This document shows, one piece after another, positions 1 through 5,354 of a DNA stretch of 5,354 nt. The stretch spans positions 1-5,354 of the forward strand of contig CAAENY010000023.1 of the NCBI GenBank assembly GCA_900757465.1, in the 5' to 3' direction. A program made the translations under genes and the position numbers. This stretch comes from an uncultured Collinsella sp. Lineage in GTDB: Bacteria; Actinomycetota; Coriobacteriia; Coriobacteriales; Coriobacteriaceae. The notes below the pieces were generated by a model, which saw only the letters and a program-made list of their open reading frames with translations, was not told the origin of the DNA and searched no databases. Numbering within the stretch: position 1 is the stretch's first letter; each line of letters opens with the position of its first letter.

Positions 1-415
1 CCTCGATACGTTCATATGTAGAATTGATCACGACGCGTTCCTCATCGATCGTGAGATATGCAATGCCGTTGATGCATACAGCATTCAACTAAAACGATCC
101 GGAAAGGGCCTTACGATCACTCCTATCGATCGCACGATTCCGGAAATACTCTCTGCAGCCTGTTGCGAACCAATAAAAGTAATTGACTGCGGAGGCGGGA
201 ATCAAACCGCCTACGAAAGAGAGCGCCGGAACAACGCAACGTCTATCCTTGCGCTCTCGCCAGGAAAACTATGCGTATATGAAGAAAACGTTTGGACCAA
301 CGAAGCGCTTGAGAAAGCAGGAATGGAATTATTCCCGTTATCCATTGACGAGCTCACCAAAGGCTATGGTGGCACAAACTGTCTATGCCTCCCTCTGTGG
401 CGAGAGGATCTATAG
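1..415 (+). CDS. Arginine deiminase family protein, C-terminal part (5' end outside window)
   Basis: The open frame enters the window with its first complete codon at base 2 and ends at TAG 413-415, giving 137 residues. Canonical arginine deiminases hydrolyse L-arginine to citrulline and ammonia in the cytoplasm. The fragment begins LDT...RIDHD, which matches the HLDT catalytic motif of the family; the base before it is C, as expected for the His codon. It continues with GGGNQ (residues 61-65), an ERERRNN segment, an ILALSPG strand and a C-terminal GGTNCLCLPL. The first Cys there (residue 127) lies 125 residues after the Asp of LDT, close to the Asp280-Cys406 distance I recall for the Pseudomonas enzyme, so it is probably the nucleophile. 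Odd points: the usual Arg just before the Cys (RGGGHC or PRC forms) is absent, being YGGTNC here, so the substrate may differ. Family assignment is firm; exact substrate is open. Confidence 0.88.
   Translation, partial: LDTFICRIDHDAFLIDREICNAVDAYSIQLKRSGKGLTITPIDRTIPEILSAACCEPIKVIDCGGGNQTAYERERRNNATSILALSPGKLCVYEENVWTNEALEKAGMELFPLSIDELTKGYGGTNCLCLPLWREDL
402..408 (+). promoter_or_regulatory. Ribosome binding site of the HTH regulator
   Basis: GAGAGGA lies inside the last codons of the deiminase-family gene and ends 9 bases before ATG 418-420. It selects 418 over the in-frame ATG at 385, which has no comparable site and would lie deep inside the upstream gene. Its position implies translational coupling. 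Confidence 0.7.
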
Positions 416-417
416 CC

Positions 418-1074
418 ATGGGCTTCGGGGCAAATATTCGTAAACTCCGCACCATGGAGCATCTTGGTCAGGCGCAACTTGCAGAGATGTTGGGGGTATC
501 TAAAGAGACCGTTTGTCGTTGGGAAAAAAGTCGGTATGCCCCCCGTGAGCGCCATATTGAAAAGTTACAAGCGCTCTTCGGTTGCACCCGCGATGAACTT
601 GTTGGCGAGGAAAACGGTTTGGCCGTAAAGCTCGCAAATAAAAGAATCGTCACCGACGAAGACCCTGCTATCCACGAAATGGAGGGCGCATTTCCCGTCA
701 TCGATATCGAATCGCAAAAGCGCCGCATCACGCACAGCCAACAAAATGCTTGCGCGCCTGTAGACGTAGCCAAGCGTCACCCACATAGCGTTTTCGTTAA
801 AATCAAAGGTGACGAAATGTCCCGCATTTACCCTCCCGGCAGCTTACTACTTGTCGATACCACCGCAAAGCCTTGGAACGGCTGTGCTGTATTGGCGCTC
901 GCAGACGGTAAAACACCGGTAATTAGGCGATTTGCAGAAGGAAACGACATGATTGTGCTGTCGTCCCATTCATATGCAACAGCAAGTCCGGATCTGATGT
1001 TTAACAAACGGAGGATTAGAATCATAGGAGTCGTCGTTTGGTATCAAGCGAGCCACGATCACACGCTTAATTAA
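418..1074 (+). CDS. XRE-family transcriptional regulator with LexA/S24-like C-terminal domain
   Basis: The gene encodes 218 residues starting at ATG 418, two bases after the stop of the deiminase-family gene. Residues 4-62 form a Cro/CI-type helix-turn-helix: the QAQLAEMLGVSKETVCRWEKSR core shows the usual hydrophobic spacing with the recognition helix around residues 28-38. After a charged linker, residues 90-208 resemble the peptidase S24/LexA fold (VKIKGDEM, YPPGSLLLVD, NGCAVLAL, PVIRRF, IIGVVVW). The family normally autocleaves with a Ser-Lys dyad when stress is sensed. Here the Ser of GDSM is Glu133 and the Lys of VKRL is Arg170, and no clear Ala-Gly or Cys-Gly cleavage site is seen. It is therefore probably a non-cleaving repressor or ligand sensor. 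Its likely targets include its own operon, as an inference from position. The gene is G+C-poor relative to the right side of the window. Confidence 0.88.
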   Translation: MGFGANIRKLRTMEHLGQAQLAEMLGVSKETVCRWEKSRYAPRERHIEKLQALFGCTRDELVGEENGLAVKLANKRIVTDEDPAIHEMEGAFPVIDIESQKRRITHSQQNACAPVDVAKRHPHSVFVKIKGDEMSRIYPPGSLLLVDTTAKPWNGCAVLALADGKTPVIRRFAEGNDMIVLSSHSYATASPDLMFNKRRIRIIGVVVWYQASHDHTLN

Positions 1075-1134
1075 ATCGACTTTCCCAAAAACGACCGTAC
1101 CGCACAGACAGCTCAAAGCCCCAGCCCAAATGAA
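1075..1134. other. Convergent intergenic gap
   Basis: Sixty bases separate the stop of the HTH regulator from the stop of queH. I looked for a bidirectional terminator hairpin and found no stem of useful length. The shift from the G+C-poor left region to the G+C-rich right region falls here. Confidence 0.6.
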
Positions 1135-1710
1135 CTACTTTTTGGACGCTTTGCGCTCGTCGCGGATGCGGGCGCGGTCCATGGCCGCCTCGACGGCCGA
1201 GAAACGGCAGCCGCAGTAGTTCTGCCGATACATGCCCAGCTCGCGCGAACGACGCGTGGCCTCGGGGTAATACGGGCGAAAATCGCGAATCACCGGAGTG
1301 AGACCGCGGGCGGCAGCCAGACGCTCCAACACATCATTGCAGGTATCGAACAGCTGGTACGGCGAGACGGCGAGCGTCGTGCCCACAAACTCAAACCCGC
1401 GCTCCTGGGCCACACGGCACGCCTCGGCTAAGCGCAAGGCATAGCACACGCGACAGCGACGAGGCCGATCGGCGCCCAGCGGTGCCACGCCGGTCTCCCA
1501 GCGATCGCGGTCCTCCCCTGCCTCGATGAGCTCGATGTCGCCATCGGCACACCACCGGCGCAGCTCGTCCAAGCGGCGCTGCCATTCATCGCGCGGTTGA
1601 ATATTGGGGTTGGTCCAGCAGATCGTGGGCTCAAACCCCTCCTTGCGCAGCAAGCGAACCGGCTCAAGCGAGCACGGCGCACAGCAGGCGTGCAGCAACA
1701 ACGGCTTCAT
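1135..1710 (-). CDS. queH: Epoxyqueuosine reductase QueH (tRNA queuosine biosynthesis)
   Basis: A protein of 191 residues, usual for QueH (formerly DUF208). QueH reduces epoxyqueuosine to queuosine at the wobble base of GUN-anticodon tRNAs; it is an iron-sulfur enzyme unrelated to the cobalamin-dependent QueG. Visible family signatures in order are LHACCAPCS (Cys9, Cys10, Cys13), NPNIQP (34-39), CRVC (Cys86, Cys89), TTLAVSPYQ (111-119) and YCGC (Cys166, Cys168). The paired Cys motifs are the expected iron-sulfur/iron ligands and redox cysteines. Start choice: the frame is open upstream to 1887, but that extension lies over the neighbouring gene. The GAGGAG site at 1717-1722 is six bases from ATG 1710 and abuts the in-frame ATG at 1716, so 1710 is preferred. 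It is the second gene of a pair with the upstream membrane protein and ends 60 bases from the convergent regulator. Confidence 0.95.
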   Translation of the reverse strand: MKPLLLHACCAPCSLEPVRLLRKEGFEPTICWTNPNIQPRDEWQRRLDELRRWCADGDIELIEAGEDRDRWETGVAPLGADRPRRCRVCYALRLAEACRVAQERGFEFVGTTLAVSPYQLFDTCNDVLERLAAARGLTPVIRDFRPYYPEATRRSRELGMYRQNYCGCRFSAVEAAMDRARIRDERKASKK

Positions 1711-1716
1711 CGACAT

Positions 1717-1722
1717 CTCCTC
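1717..1722 (-). promoter_or_regulatory. Ribosome binding site of queH overlapping the upstream stop codon
   Basis: On the minus strand the sequence reads TGAGGAGATGTCGATG. The TGA stop of the membrane protein gene (1723-1721) shares its last two bases with the GAGGAG site. Six bases then separate the site from ATG 1710. Ribosomes finishing the first gene would be placed on the queH start, which supports translational coupling. Confidence 0.8.
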
Positions 1723-2287
1723 ACCCAAAAAAGCGCACGCCGAAGGACGTGTCCTCGCAGGCAACAATGCGGCGGTCGCGCAAAATGGTCCGCACGTAAT
1801 ACCAGTCGCCCACACAGCCCGATAAATGCAAGCCGGCCGCCAGGTAGCACAGCAGCGGATAGCCCGAGAACGCAAACCCCAGGGCAAACGCCACCGTCAA
1901 GGCAACCGTCGGCGCTAGGCAAATCGCCATATACCGCCGGCGCGAAAACACAATCCCCTCGGCGCAGGCATAAATCATGCACGTCTCACGGTTCGCTCCA
2001 AAAGTCACATGCGCACCCGCGGGCGCAAACAACTTAAAGAACGCTGCATGCACCAGCTCGTGCACGGCAAATGACGCCGCCGAAACCGCAGCCAAGCCGA
2101 CTATCCAGCCCAAGACCGTGGTCCAGCCGCCCGCGTCAGCCACATCCAAGTCCGCAGGCCCGCCCATCAGCATAAACACCGGCACCAAGCACACAGCAAA
2201 TGCGCCGAGCACGGCCATCCCCCACACAAAGCAGGCGTGCAGAAAATCCTCGTCTTCAAACGCATGTATGTTGGAAATCTCATTCAT
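1721..2287 (-). CDS. DUF3267-like membrane zinc metalloprotease
   Basis: A protein of 188 residues with an HELVH zinc-binding motif (76-80) at the end of a hydrophobic segment, as in the DUF3267 family of putative zincin membrane peptidases. Four likely membrane segments are seen at about 17-41, 55-77, 119-140 and 143-160. A GDWYY stretch (160-164), preceded by His154, may supply the third metal ligand, as in other intramembrane metalloproteases where an Asp follows a later helix. The N terminus is short and acidic (FEDEDF), and no cleavable signal peptide is apparent. The substrate is unknown. ATG 2287 is the only sensible start, yet no Shine-Dalgarno is found in range; see the possible leaderless promoter. 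It is the first gene of a two-gene unit with queH, with a 10-base gap. Nothing in the sequence shows a functional link to queuosine. Confidence 0.82.
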   Translation of the reverse strand: MNEISNIHAFEDEDFLHACFVWGMAVLGAFAVCLVPVFMLMGGPADLDVADAGGWTTVLGWIVGLAAVSAASFAVHELVHAAFFKLFAPAGAHVTFGANRETCMIYACAEGIVFSRRRYMAICLAPTVALTVAFALGFAFSGYPLLCYLAAGLHLSGCVGDWYYVRTILRDRRIVACEDTSFGVRFFG

Positions 2288-2295
2288 AACATCTT

Positions 2296-2301
2296 AGGAT
2301 A
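2296..2301 (-). promoter_or_regulatory. Candidate -10 box for the membrane protease-queH unit, possibly leaderless
   Basis: On the minus strand TATCCT (a TANNNT -10 form) is followed by AAGATGTT and then the ATG at 2287. The 8-base distance would place the transcript start at or beside the A of the start codon. No convincing -35 hexamer is seen. The lack of a nearby Shine-Dalgarno agrees with a leaderless mRNA, but this is a weak pattern. Confidence 0.35.
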
Positions 2302-2329
2302 GCGCCCCTGCCACGTACCCGTCCGCATG

Positions 2330-2338
2330 TGCGATAAT
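2330..2338 (+). promoter_or_regulatory. Candidate extended -10 promoter for the synthetase-like gene
   Basis: TGCGATAAT fits an extended -10 element (TGN followed by GATAAT, five of six to TATAAT). It lies in the 132-base divergent region 2288-2419. Transcription would begin near 2345, leaving a leader of about 75 bases before ATG 2420. No good -35 lies at the normal spacing. The inverted repeat CGCA-TG-TGCG (2324-2333) overlaps the element and could be an operator. Confidence 0.4.
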
Positions 2339-2409
2339 GTCGAACGATATGCACGAATTGACCACCGCGTCGCCAGACCTTGCGCCCGGCCGCGCTCTTA
2401 CCATATGCG

Positions 2410-2415
2410 AAGGAG
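2410..2415 (+). promoter_or_regulatory. Ribosome binding site of the synthetase-like gene
   Basis: AAGGAG ends four bases before ATG 2420, slightly close but strong. It favours 2420 over the in-frame ATG at 2327, which overlaps the candidate promoter, and over the internal in-frame ATG at 2405. Confidence 0.75.
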
Positions 2416-2419
2416 TCCC

Positions 2420-4570
2420 ATGGCATCCAAATACTCCATGAACGACCGTCCCAGCTGGCCTCGCCGCGCCATCGTTACCGCCGGCGAGCCCTATGGCAAC
2501 AAGGGCCTTCACTTTGGCCACGTCGGCGGCGTCTTTGTCCCGGCCGACTTCTTCGCCCGTTTCCTGCGCGACCGTCTGGGCCGCGAGAACGTCATCTTCA
2601 CCTCGGGCACCGACTGCTATGGCTCGCCCATCATGGAGAGTTACCGCAAGCTCAAGGAGAACGAGGGCTACGACAAGTCCATCGCCGAGTATGTCGAGTC
2701 CAATCACTCCCGCCAGGCCGCGACCCTCAACAACTACAACATCAGCTGCGATATCTACGGCGGCTCGGGCCTTGAGCCGGCCGCGCAGATTCACAACGAG
2801 GTGACCGCCGAGATTATCAAGCGCCTGCACGAGCAGGGCACCATCTCCAAGCGCTCCACGCTGCAGTTCTACGATGCCAAGGCCGGCACGTTCCTCAACG
2901 GCCGTCAGGTAATCGGCCGCTGCCCCATCCAGGGCTGCAAGTCCGAGAAGGCCTATGCCGACGAGTGCGACCTGGGTCACCAGTTTGAGCCCGAGGAGCT
3001 CATCGCGCCCAAGAGCCAGCTCACCGGCGAGGTGCCCGAGCTGCGCCCGGTAGACAACCTCTACTTCGACCTGCCGGCCTACCTCGACTTTATGAAGACC
3101 TATACCGCCAAGCTCGCCCAGAACCCGCAGGTTCGCTCCGTGGTCTCCAAGACTATGGAGGAGTGGCTGCCGCCGGCCCAGCTCTACATCCAGAACAAGT
3201 TCCGCGAGGCCTTCGATGCCGTCGAGGATCAGCTTCCTGAGCACACCGTGCTGGAGCCCGAGGGCAACAAGAGCAGCTTTACCGTCACCTTCCCCAGCTG
3301 GAAGGAGCGCGACGATGCCCACGCAGTGCTCGCCAACGGTGGCGTACGCTTCCGCAGCGGCAAGGCGCTCGTGCCCTTCCGCATCACCGGCAACATCGAC
3401 TGGGGCGTTCCGGTGCCCGAGGTCGATGGCGTCTCCGACGTCACCTGCTGGTGCTGGCCCGAGAGCCTGTGGGCGCCCATCAGCTACACCCGCACCGTGC
3501 TCGCACGCGATGCCAAGGCCGCCGGCGTGACCGAGGGCGTCGCCGCCCAGGATGCCGCCCTCATGGGCGAGCCCGCCGCCGACTCCACACAGGTGCCCGC
3601 ACCCACCTACCAGCACAGCTCACTCGACTGGCGCGACTGGTGGTGCTCTGACGACGCTCAGATCTACCAGTTCATCGGTCAGGACAACATCTATTTCTAC
3701 TGCATCGCGCAGACCGCCATGTGGGAGGCCCTGGGCTGGGATCTCACGCAGAGCACCGTCAGCGCCTGCTACCACCTGCTCTACATGGGCAAAAAGGCCA
3801 GCTCGTCCTCGCAGACGCCTCCCCCGCCGGCAGACGACCTGCTCAACCACTACACCTGCGAGCAGATGCGCGCGCACTGGCTGTCGCTCGGCCTGTCCGA
3901 GAAGCCGGTGAGCTTTAGCCCCAAAGCATACGACACGCGCGTGACCGGCAAGGACAAGGACGGCAACGAGGTGCGCGCCTGCGACGACAAGCGCGTTATC
4001 GACCCGGCCCTTAAGGAGAGCGCGCTGCTGACCGGCGTCTTCAACCGCCTGGCCCGCAGCTGCTTCTACGGCGTCGCCGTCAAGGAAGGCGACGAGAGCC
4101 CCTACCGCAACGGCTGCATCCCCGCCGGTGCCGCTTCTGACACCGTGGTCGAAGCCGCCCAGCAGGCAGTCCTCGCCTTTGAGCAGGCCATGTACAAGTT
4201 CGAGACGCACCGCGCGCTTGCCGTGTGCGACGACTACCTGCGCGCCGCCAACAAGCGCTGGAGCGACGCCTCCAAGGCCGCCAACAAGCTCGAGGGCGAG
4301 CCGGCCAATGCCGCGATGACGCAGGCCCTTGTCGACGCCTTTACCGAGCTGCGCGTGGCGACCGTCCTGATGCACGGTATTGTGCCGGCCGGCTGCGAGC
4401 TCATCTGTGAGTACTTCGACGTCGATCCGGTCGCCTTCTTTAGCTGGGATAACATCTTTGCCTCCACGGACGAGTTTGTGGAGAGCCTGGGCGAGAAGCC
4501 CGGCGAGCACCGCGTGAAGCCGCTGCCCCCGCGCTTCGACTTCTTCAGCAAGCACGAGAGCCAGTACTAA
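2420..4570 (+). CDS. MetRS-related class I aminoacyl-tRNA-synthetase-like protein with atypical active site
   Basis: The product has 716 residues and is probably cytosolic. A class I catalytic core is clear: EPYGNKGLHFGH (23-34, the HIGH motif as HFGH), TSGTDCYGSPI (61-71), a zinc knuckle with Cys168, Cys173, Cys183 and His187, LTGEVPELRPV (201-211), IDWGVPVP (326-333), APISY (352-356) and IGQDNIYF (419-426). These follow the order and wording of methionyl-tRNA synthetase. A helical C-terminal part (about 535-690) resembles the anticodon-binding domain. Oddities: KMSKS is replaced by KASSS (459-463) running into a Ser/Pro-rich stretch. By alignment from memory with E. coli MetRS, pocket residues Trp253 and His301 correspond to Ser349 and Tyr427. 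Insertions of roughly 60 residues (about 252-318) and 30 residues (about 360-400) are present. Fold and kinship are firm. It could be a divergent working MetRS, a paralogue charging or binding something else, or a non-catalytic relative. Confidence 0.85.
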   Translation: MASKYSMNDRPSWPRRAIVTAGEPYGNKGLHFGHVGGVFVPADFFARFLRDRLGRENVIFTSGTDCYGSPIMESYRKLKENEGYDKSIAEYVESNHSRQAATLNNYNISCDIYGGSGLEPAAQIHNEVTAEIIKRLHEQGTISKRSTLQFYDAKAGTFLNGRQVIGRCPIQGCKSEKAYADECDLGHQFEPEELIAPKSQLTGEVPELRPVDNLYFDLPAYLDFMKTYTAKLAQNPQVRSVVSKTMEEWLPPAQLYIQNKFREAFDAVEDQLPEHTVLEPEGNKSSFTVTFPSWKERDDAHAVLANGGVRFRSGKALVPFRITGNIDWGVPVPEVDGVSDVTCWCWPESLWAPISYTRTVLARDAKAAGVTEGVAAQDAALMGEPAADSTQVPAPTYQHSSLDWRDWWCSDDAQIYQFIGQDNIYFYCIAQTAMWEALGWDLTQSTVSACYHLLYMGKKASSSSQTPPPPADDLLNHYTCEQMRAHWLSLGLSEKPVSFSPKAYDTRVTGKDKDGNEVRACDDKRVIDPALKESALLTGVFNRLARSCFYGVAVKEGDESPYRNGCIPAGAASDTVVEAAQQAVLAFEQAMYKFETHRALAVCDDYLRAANKRWSDASKAANKLEGEPANAAMTQALVDAFTELRVATVLMHGIVPAGCELICEYFDVDPVAFFSWDNIFASTDEFVESLGEKPGEHRVKPLPPRFDFFSKHESQY

Positions 4571-4571
4571 A

Positions 4572-4591
4572 GCACGCCAGCAGCGGCGTGC
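4572..4591 (+). terminator. Hairpin after the synthetase-like gene, without a T tract
   Basis: GCACGCC (4572-4578), loop AGCAGC, GGCGTGC (4585-4591) form a perfect 7-bp stem starting two bases after the TAA stop. The following bases are CCGGAAAG, so there is no U run. It could be a U-less terminator, a partial attenuator, or an mRNA-stabilising hairpin between two co-transcribed genes. The 59-base gap to the next gene holds no clear separate promoter. Confidence 0.45.
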
Positions 4592-4617
4592 CCGGAAAGT
4601 AGTCAATTTGGGACGGG

Positions 4618-4622
4618 AAGGA
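4618..4622 (+). promoter_or_regulatory. Ribosome binding site of the RNA methyltransferase gene
   Basis: AAGGA ends seven bases before ATG 4630, a normal spacing, and fixes this start. Confidence 0.65.
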
Positions 4623-4629
4623 AAGACGG

Positions 4630-5354
4630 ATGTCCAAGCCGCGTCGTCGTAAGCAGAAAAAGCAGGTCAAGGCCGAGCTCAAGCTCAGGCAGTTTGCTGC
4701 TACCGAGCTTTCCGACCAGCTTGCCGCCCAACCCTCCGCCGCCGACCTGCCGCGCTTTATGGTCGACACGGTCGCCGGCGCCTATGCCCCCGCCGATGCC
4801 GAGCTCATGATCGAGGGCTTTGGCGCCGCAGCCACACGCCCAGTCACACTGCGCGCCAACACGCTCAAGGCGACCGCCGAGGACATCGCCGCTGCACTCG
4901 ACGAGGCCGGCATCGCGCACCAAACCGTTGCCTGGTACCCGGATGCTTTCATCCTGCCCGAGGCCCAGGTTTCCGATCTGTGGGATCTCGACATCTACCG
5001 CGACGGCAAGATCTACTTGCAAAGCCTGTCGTCCATGATGCCGCCGTTGGTCCTGGGCGCCCAGGCAGGCGAGGACATTCTGGACATGTGCGCAGCCCCT
5101 GGCGGCAAGACGACGCAGATCGCCGCCCTCACGCAAGGACAGGCGCACCTTACCGCCTGTGAGATGAGCATTCCCCGCGCCGAAAAGCTCGAATCAAACC
5201 TCCATCGTCAGGGTGCAAAAAACGTGCCCGTCATGCGCATCGACGCACGCGAGCTCGACGAGTTCTTCCGCTTTGACCGCATCCTGCTCGACGCTCCCTG
5301 CACCGGCACGGGCACCGTCATCAGCGGCAACGAGAAGAGTCTGCGCGGCCTCAC
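4630..5354 (+). CDS. RsmB/RsmF/NSUN-family RNA cytosine-5 methyltransferase, N-terminal part (3' end outside window)
   Basis: The open frame from ATG 4630 runs off the window after 241 codons with no stop. The family transfers a methyl group from S-adenosylmethionine to C5 of cytosine in rRNA or tRNA. After a very basic N terminus (MSKPRRRKQKK) there is a region resembling the N-terminal RNA-recognition part of the family, with PVTLRANTLK (71-80), then IYLQSLSSMMPP (128-139). The SAM-binding motif I DMCAAPGGKT is at 152-161, an acidic residue after strand 2 is in ACEMS (176-180), and motif IV DAPCTGTG is at 221-228. Cys224 of the PC dipeptide is one of the two family cysteines. The second (motif VI, TC) would lie beyond the window. 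It could share a transcript with the synthetase-like gene. Whether it is the 16S rRNA enzyme RsmF or another member cannot be decided here. Confidence 0.92.
   Translation, partial: MSKPRRRKQKKQVKAELKLRQFAATELSDQLAAQPSAADLPRFMVDTVAGAYAPADAELMIEGFGAAATRPVTLRANTLKATAEDIAAALDEAGIAHQTVAWYPDAFILPEAQVSDLWDLDIYRDGKIYLQSLSSMMPPLVLGAQAGEDILDMCAAPGGKTTQIAALTQGQAHLTACEMSIPRAEKLESNLHRQGAKNVPVMRIDARELDEFFRFDRILLDAPCTGTGTVISGNEKSLRGL

Noticed and set aside
183..443. An 86-codon plus-strand frame near the left end
   Set aside because: It overlaps out of frame the deiminase-family C terminus, which has clear motifs in its own frame.
1075..1134. A bidirectional terminator between the convergent genes
   Set aside because: No inverted repeat with a usable stem was found by eye.
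1711..1887. A longer N terminus for queH
   Set aside because: It would overlap the membrane protease gene by about 165 bases, and its residues do not resemble QueH. The ribosome binding site and family start MKPLLLHACC place the start at 1710.
2327..2419. A 31-residue N-terminal extension of the synthetase-like protein
   Set aside because: It has no good ribosome binding site, overlaps the candidate promoter, and the AAGGAG before 2420 is a better start.
2339..2419. A T-box or other tRNA-sensing leader before the synthetase-like gene
   Set aside because: The leader is too short, and no T-box sequence or terminator-like stem was found.
2294..3616. A 440-codon open frame on the minus strand opposite the synthetase-like gene
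   Set aside because: It is antisense to a gene with clear family motifs, has a Gly/Ala/Val/Leu-rich composition typical of reversed G+C-rich codons, and shows no domain motif.
3808..3850. A frameshift disrupting the KMSKS motif
   Set aside because: Family-like sequence in the same frame continues on both sides (LLYMGKK before, LLNHYTCEQMRAHW after), so the change reads as substitution rather than a frame error.
3620..4606. A 328-codon open frame on the minus strand
   Set aside because: The same antisense shadow effect over the rest of the synthetase-like gene; no recognisable motif or supporting start site.
4603..5148. A 181-codon minus-strand open frame
   Set aside because: It lies opposite the RNA methyltransferase, whose SAM-binding and PC motifs are on the plus strand.

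Overview
The window looks like chromosomal DNA from a high-G+C Gram-positive bacterium, most likely a Coriobacteriia member of the Collinsella type. The evidence is the strong G/C third-position codon bias in most genes, the Shine-Dalgarno spacing, and gene families typical of gut actinobacteria. The genus is an inference from gene flavour, not from a marker gene. Six genes are supported, and two of them run off the window ends. No gene-free stretch exceeds about 130 bases.

Region 1 (1-1074, + strand) holds the C-terminal part of an arginine-deiminase-family enzyme. A Cro/CI-type DNA-binding regulator with a degenerate LexA/S24-like domain follows after two bases. Both genes are visibly poorer in G+C (45% in 1-60 and 48% in 601-660 by direct count) than the genes to the right (70% in 2521-2580). 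They may be an acquired or accessory unit.

Region 2 (1135-2287, - strand) is a tight two-gene unit converging on region 1. First comes a small membrane protein with an HELVH zinc-protease motif (DUF3267-like). Next comes queH, the epoxyqueuosine reductase of the last step of queuosine tRNA modification. The stop codon of the first gene lies inside the ribosome binding site of queH.

Region 3 (2288-5354, + strand) starts from a 132-base divergent promoter region. It encodes a 716-residue class I aminoacyl-tRNA-synthetase-like protein related to methionyl-tRNA synthetase, then a perfect 7-bp hairpin, then the start of an RsmB/RsmF/NSUN-type RNA cytosine-5 methyltransferase. The synthetase-like protein keeps an HIGH-type motif and the zinc knuckle. 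Its KMSKS motif reads KASSS, its methionine-pocket residues are changed, and two insertions are apparent. It is the best candidate for something undescribed.

Regions 2 and 3 share a translation theme: tRNA modification, a tRNA-synthetase-like protein and an RNA methyltransferase. They are on opposite strands and a common pathway is not demonstrated. The catabolic-enzyme and regulator pair in region 1 appears functionally separate.
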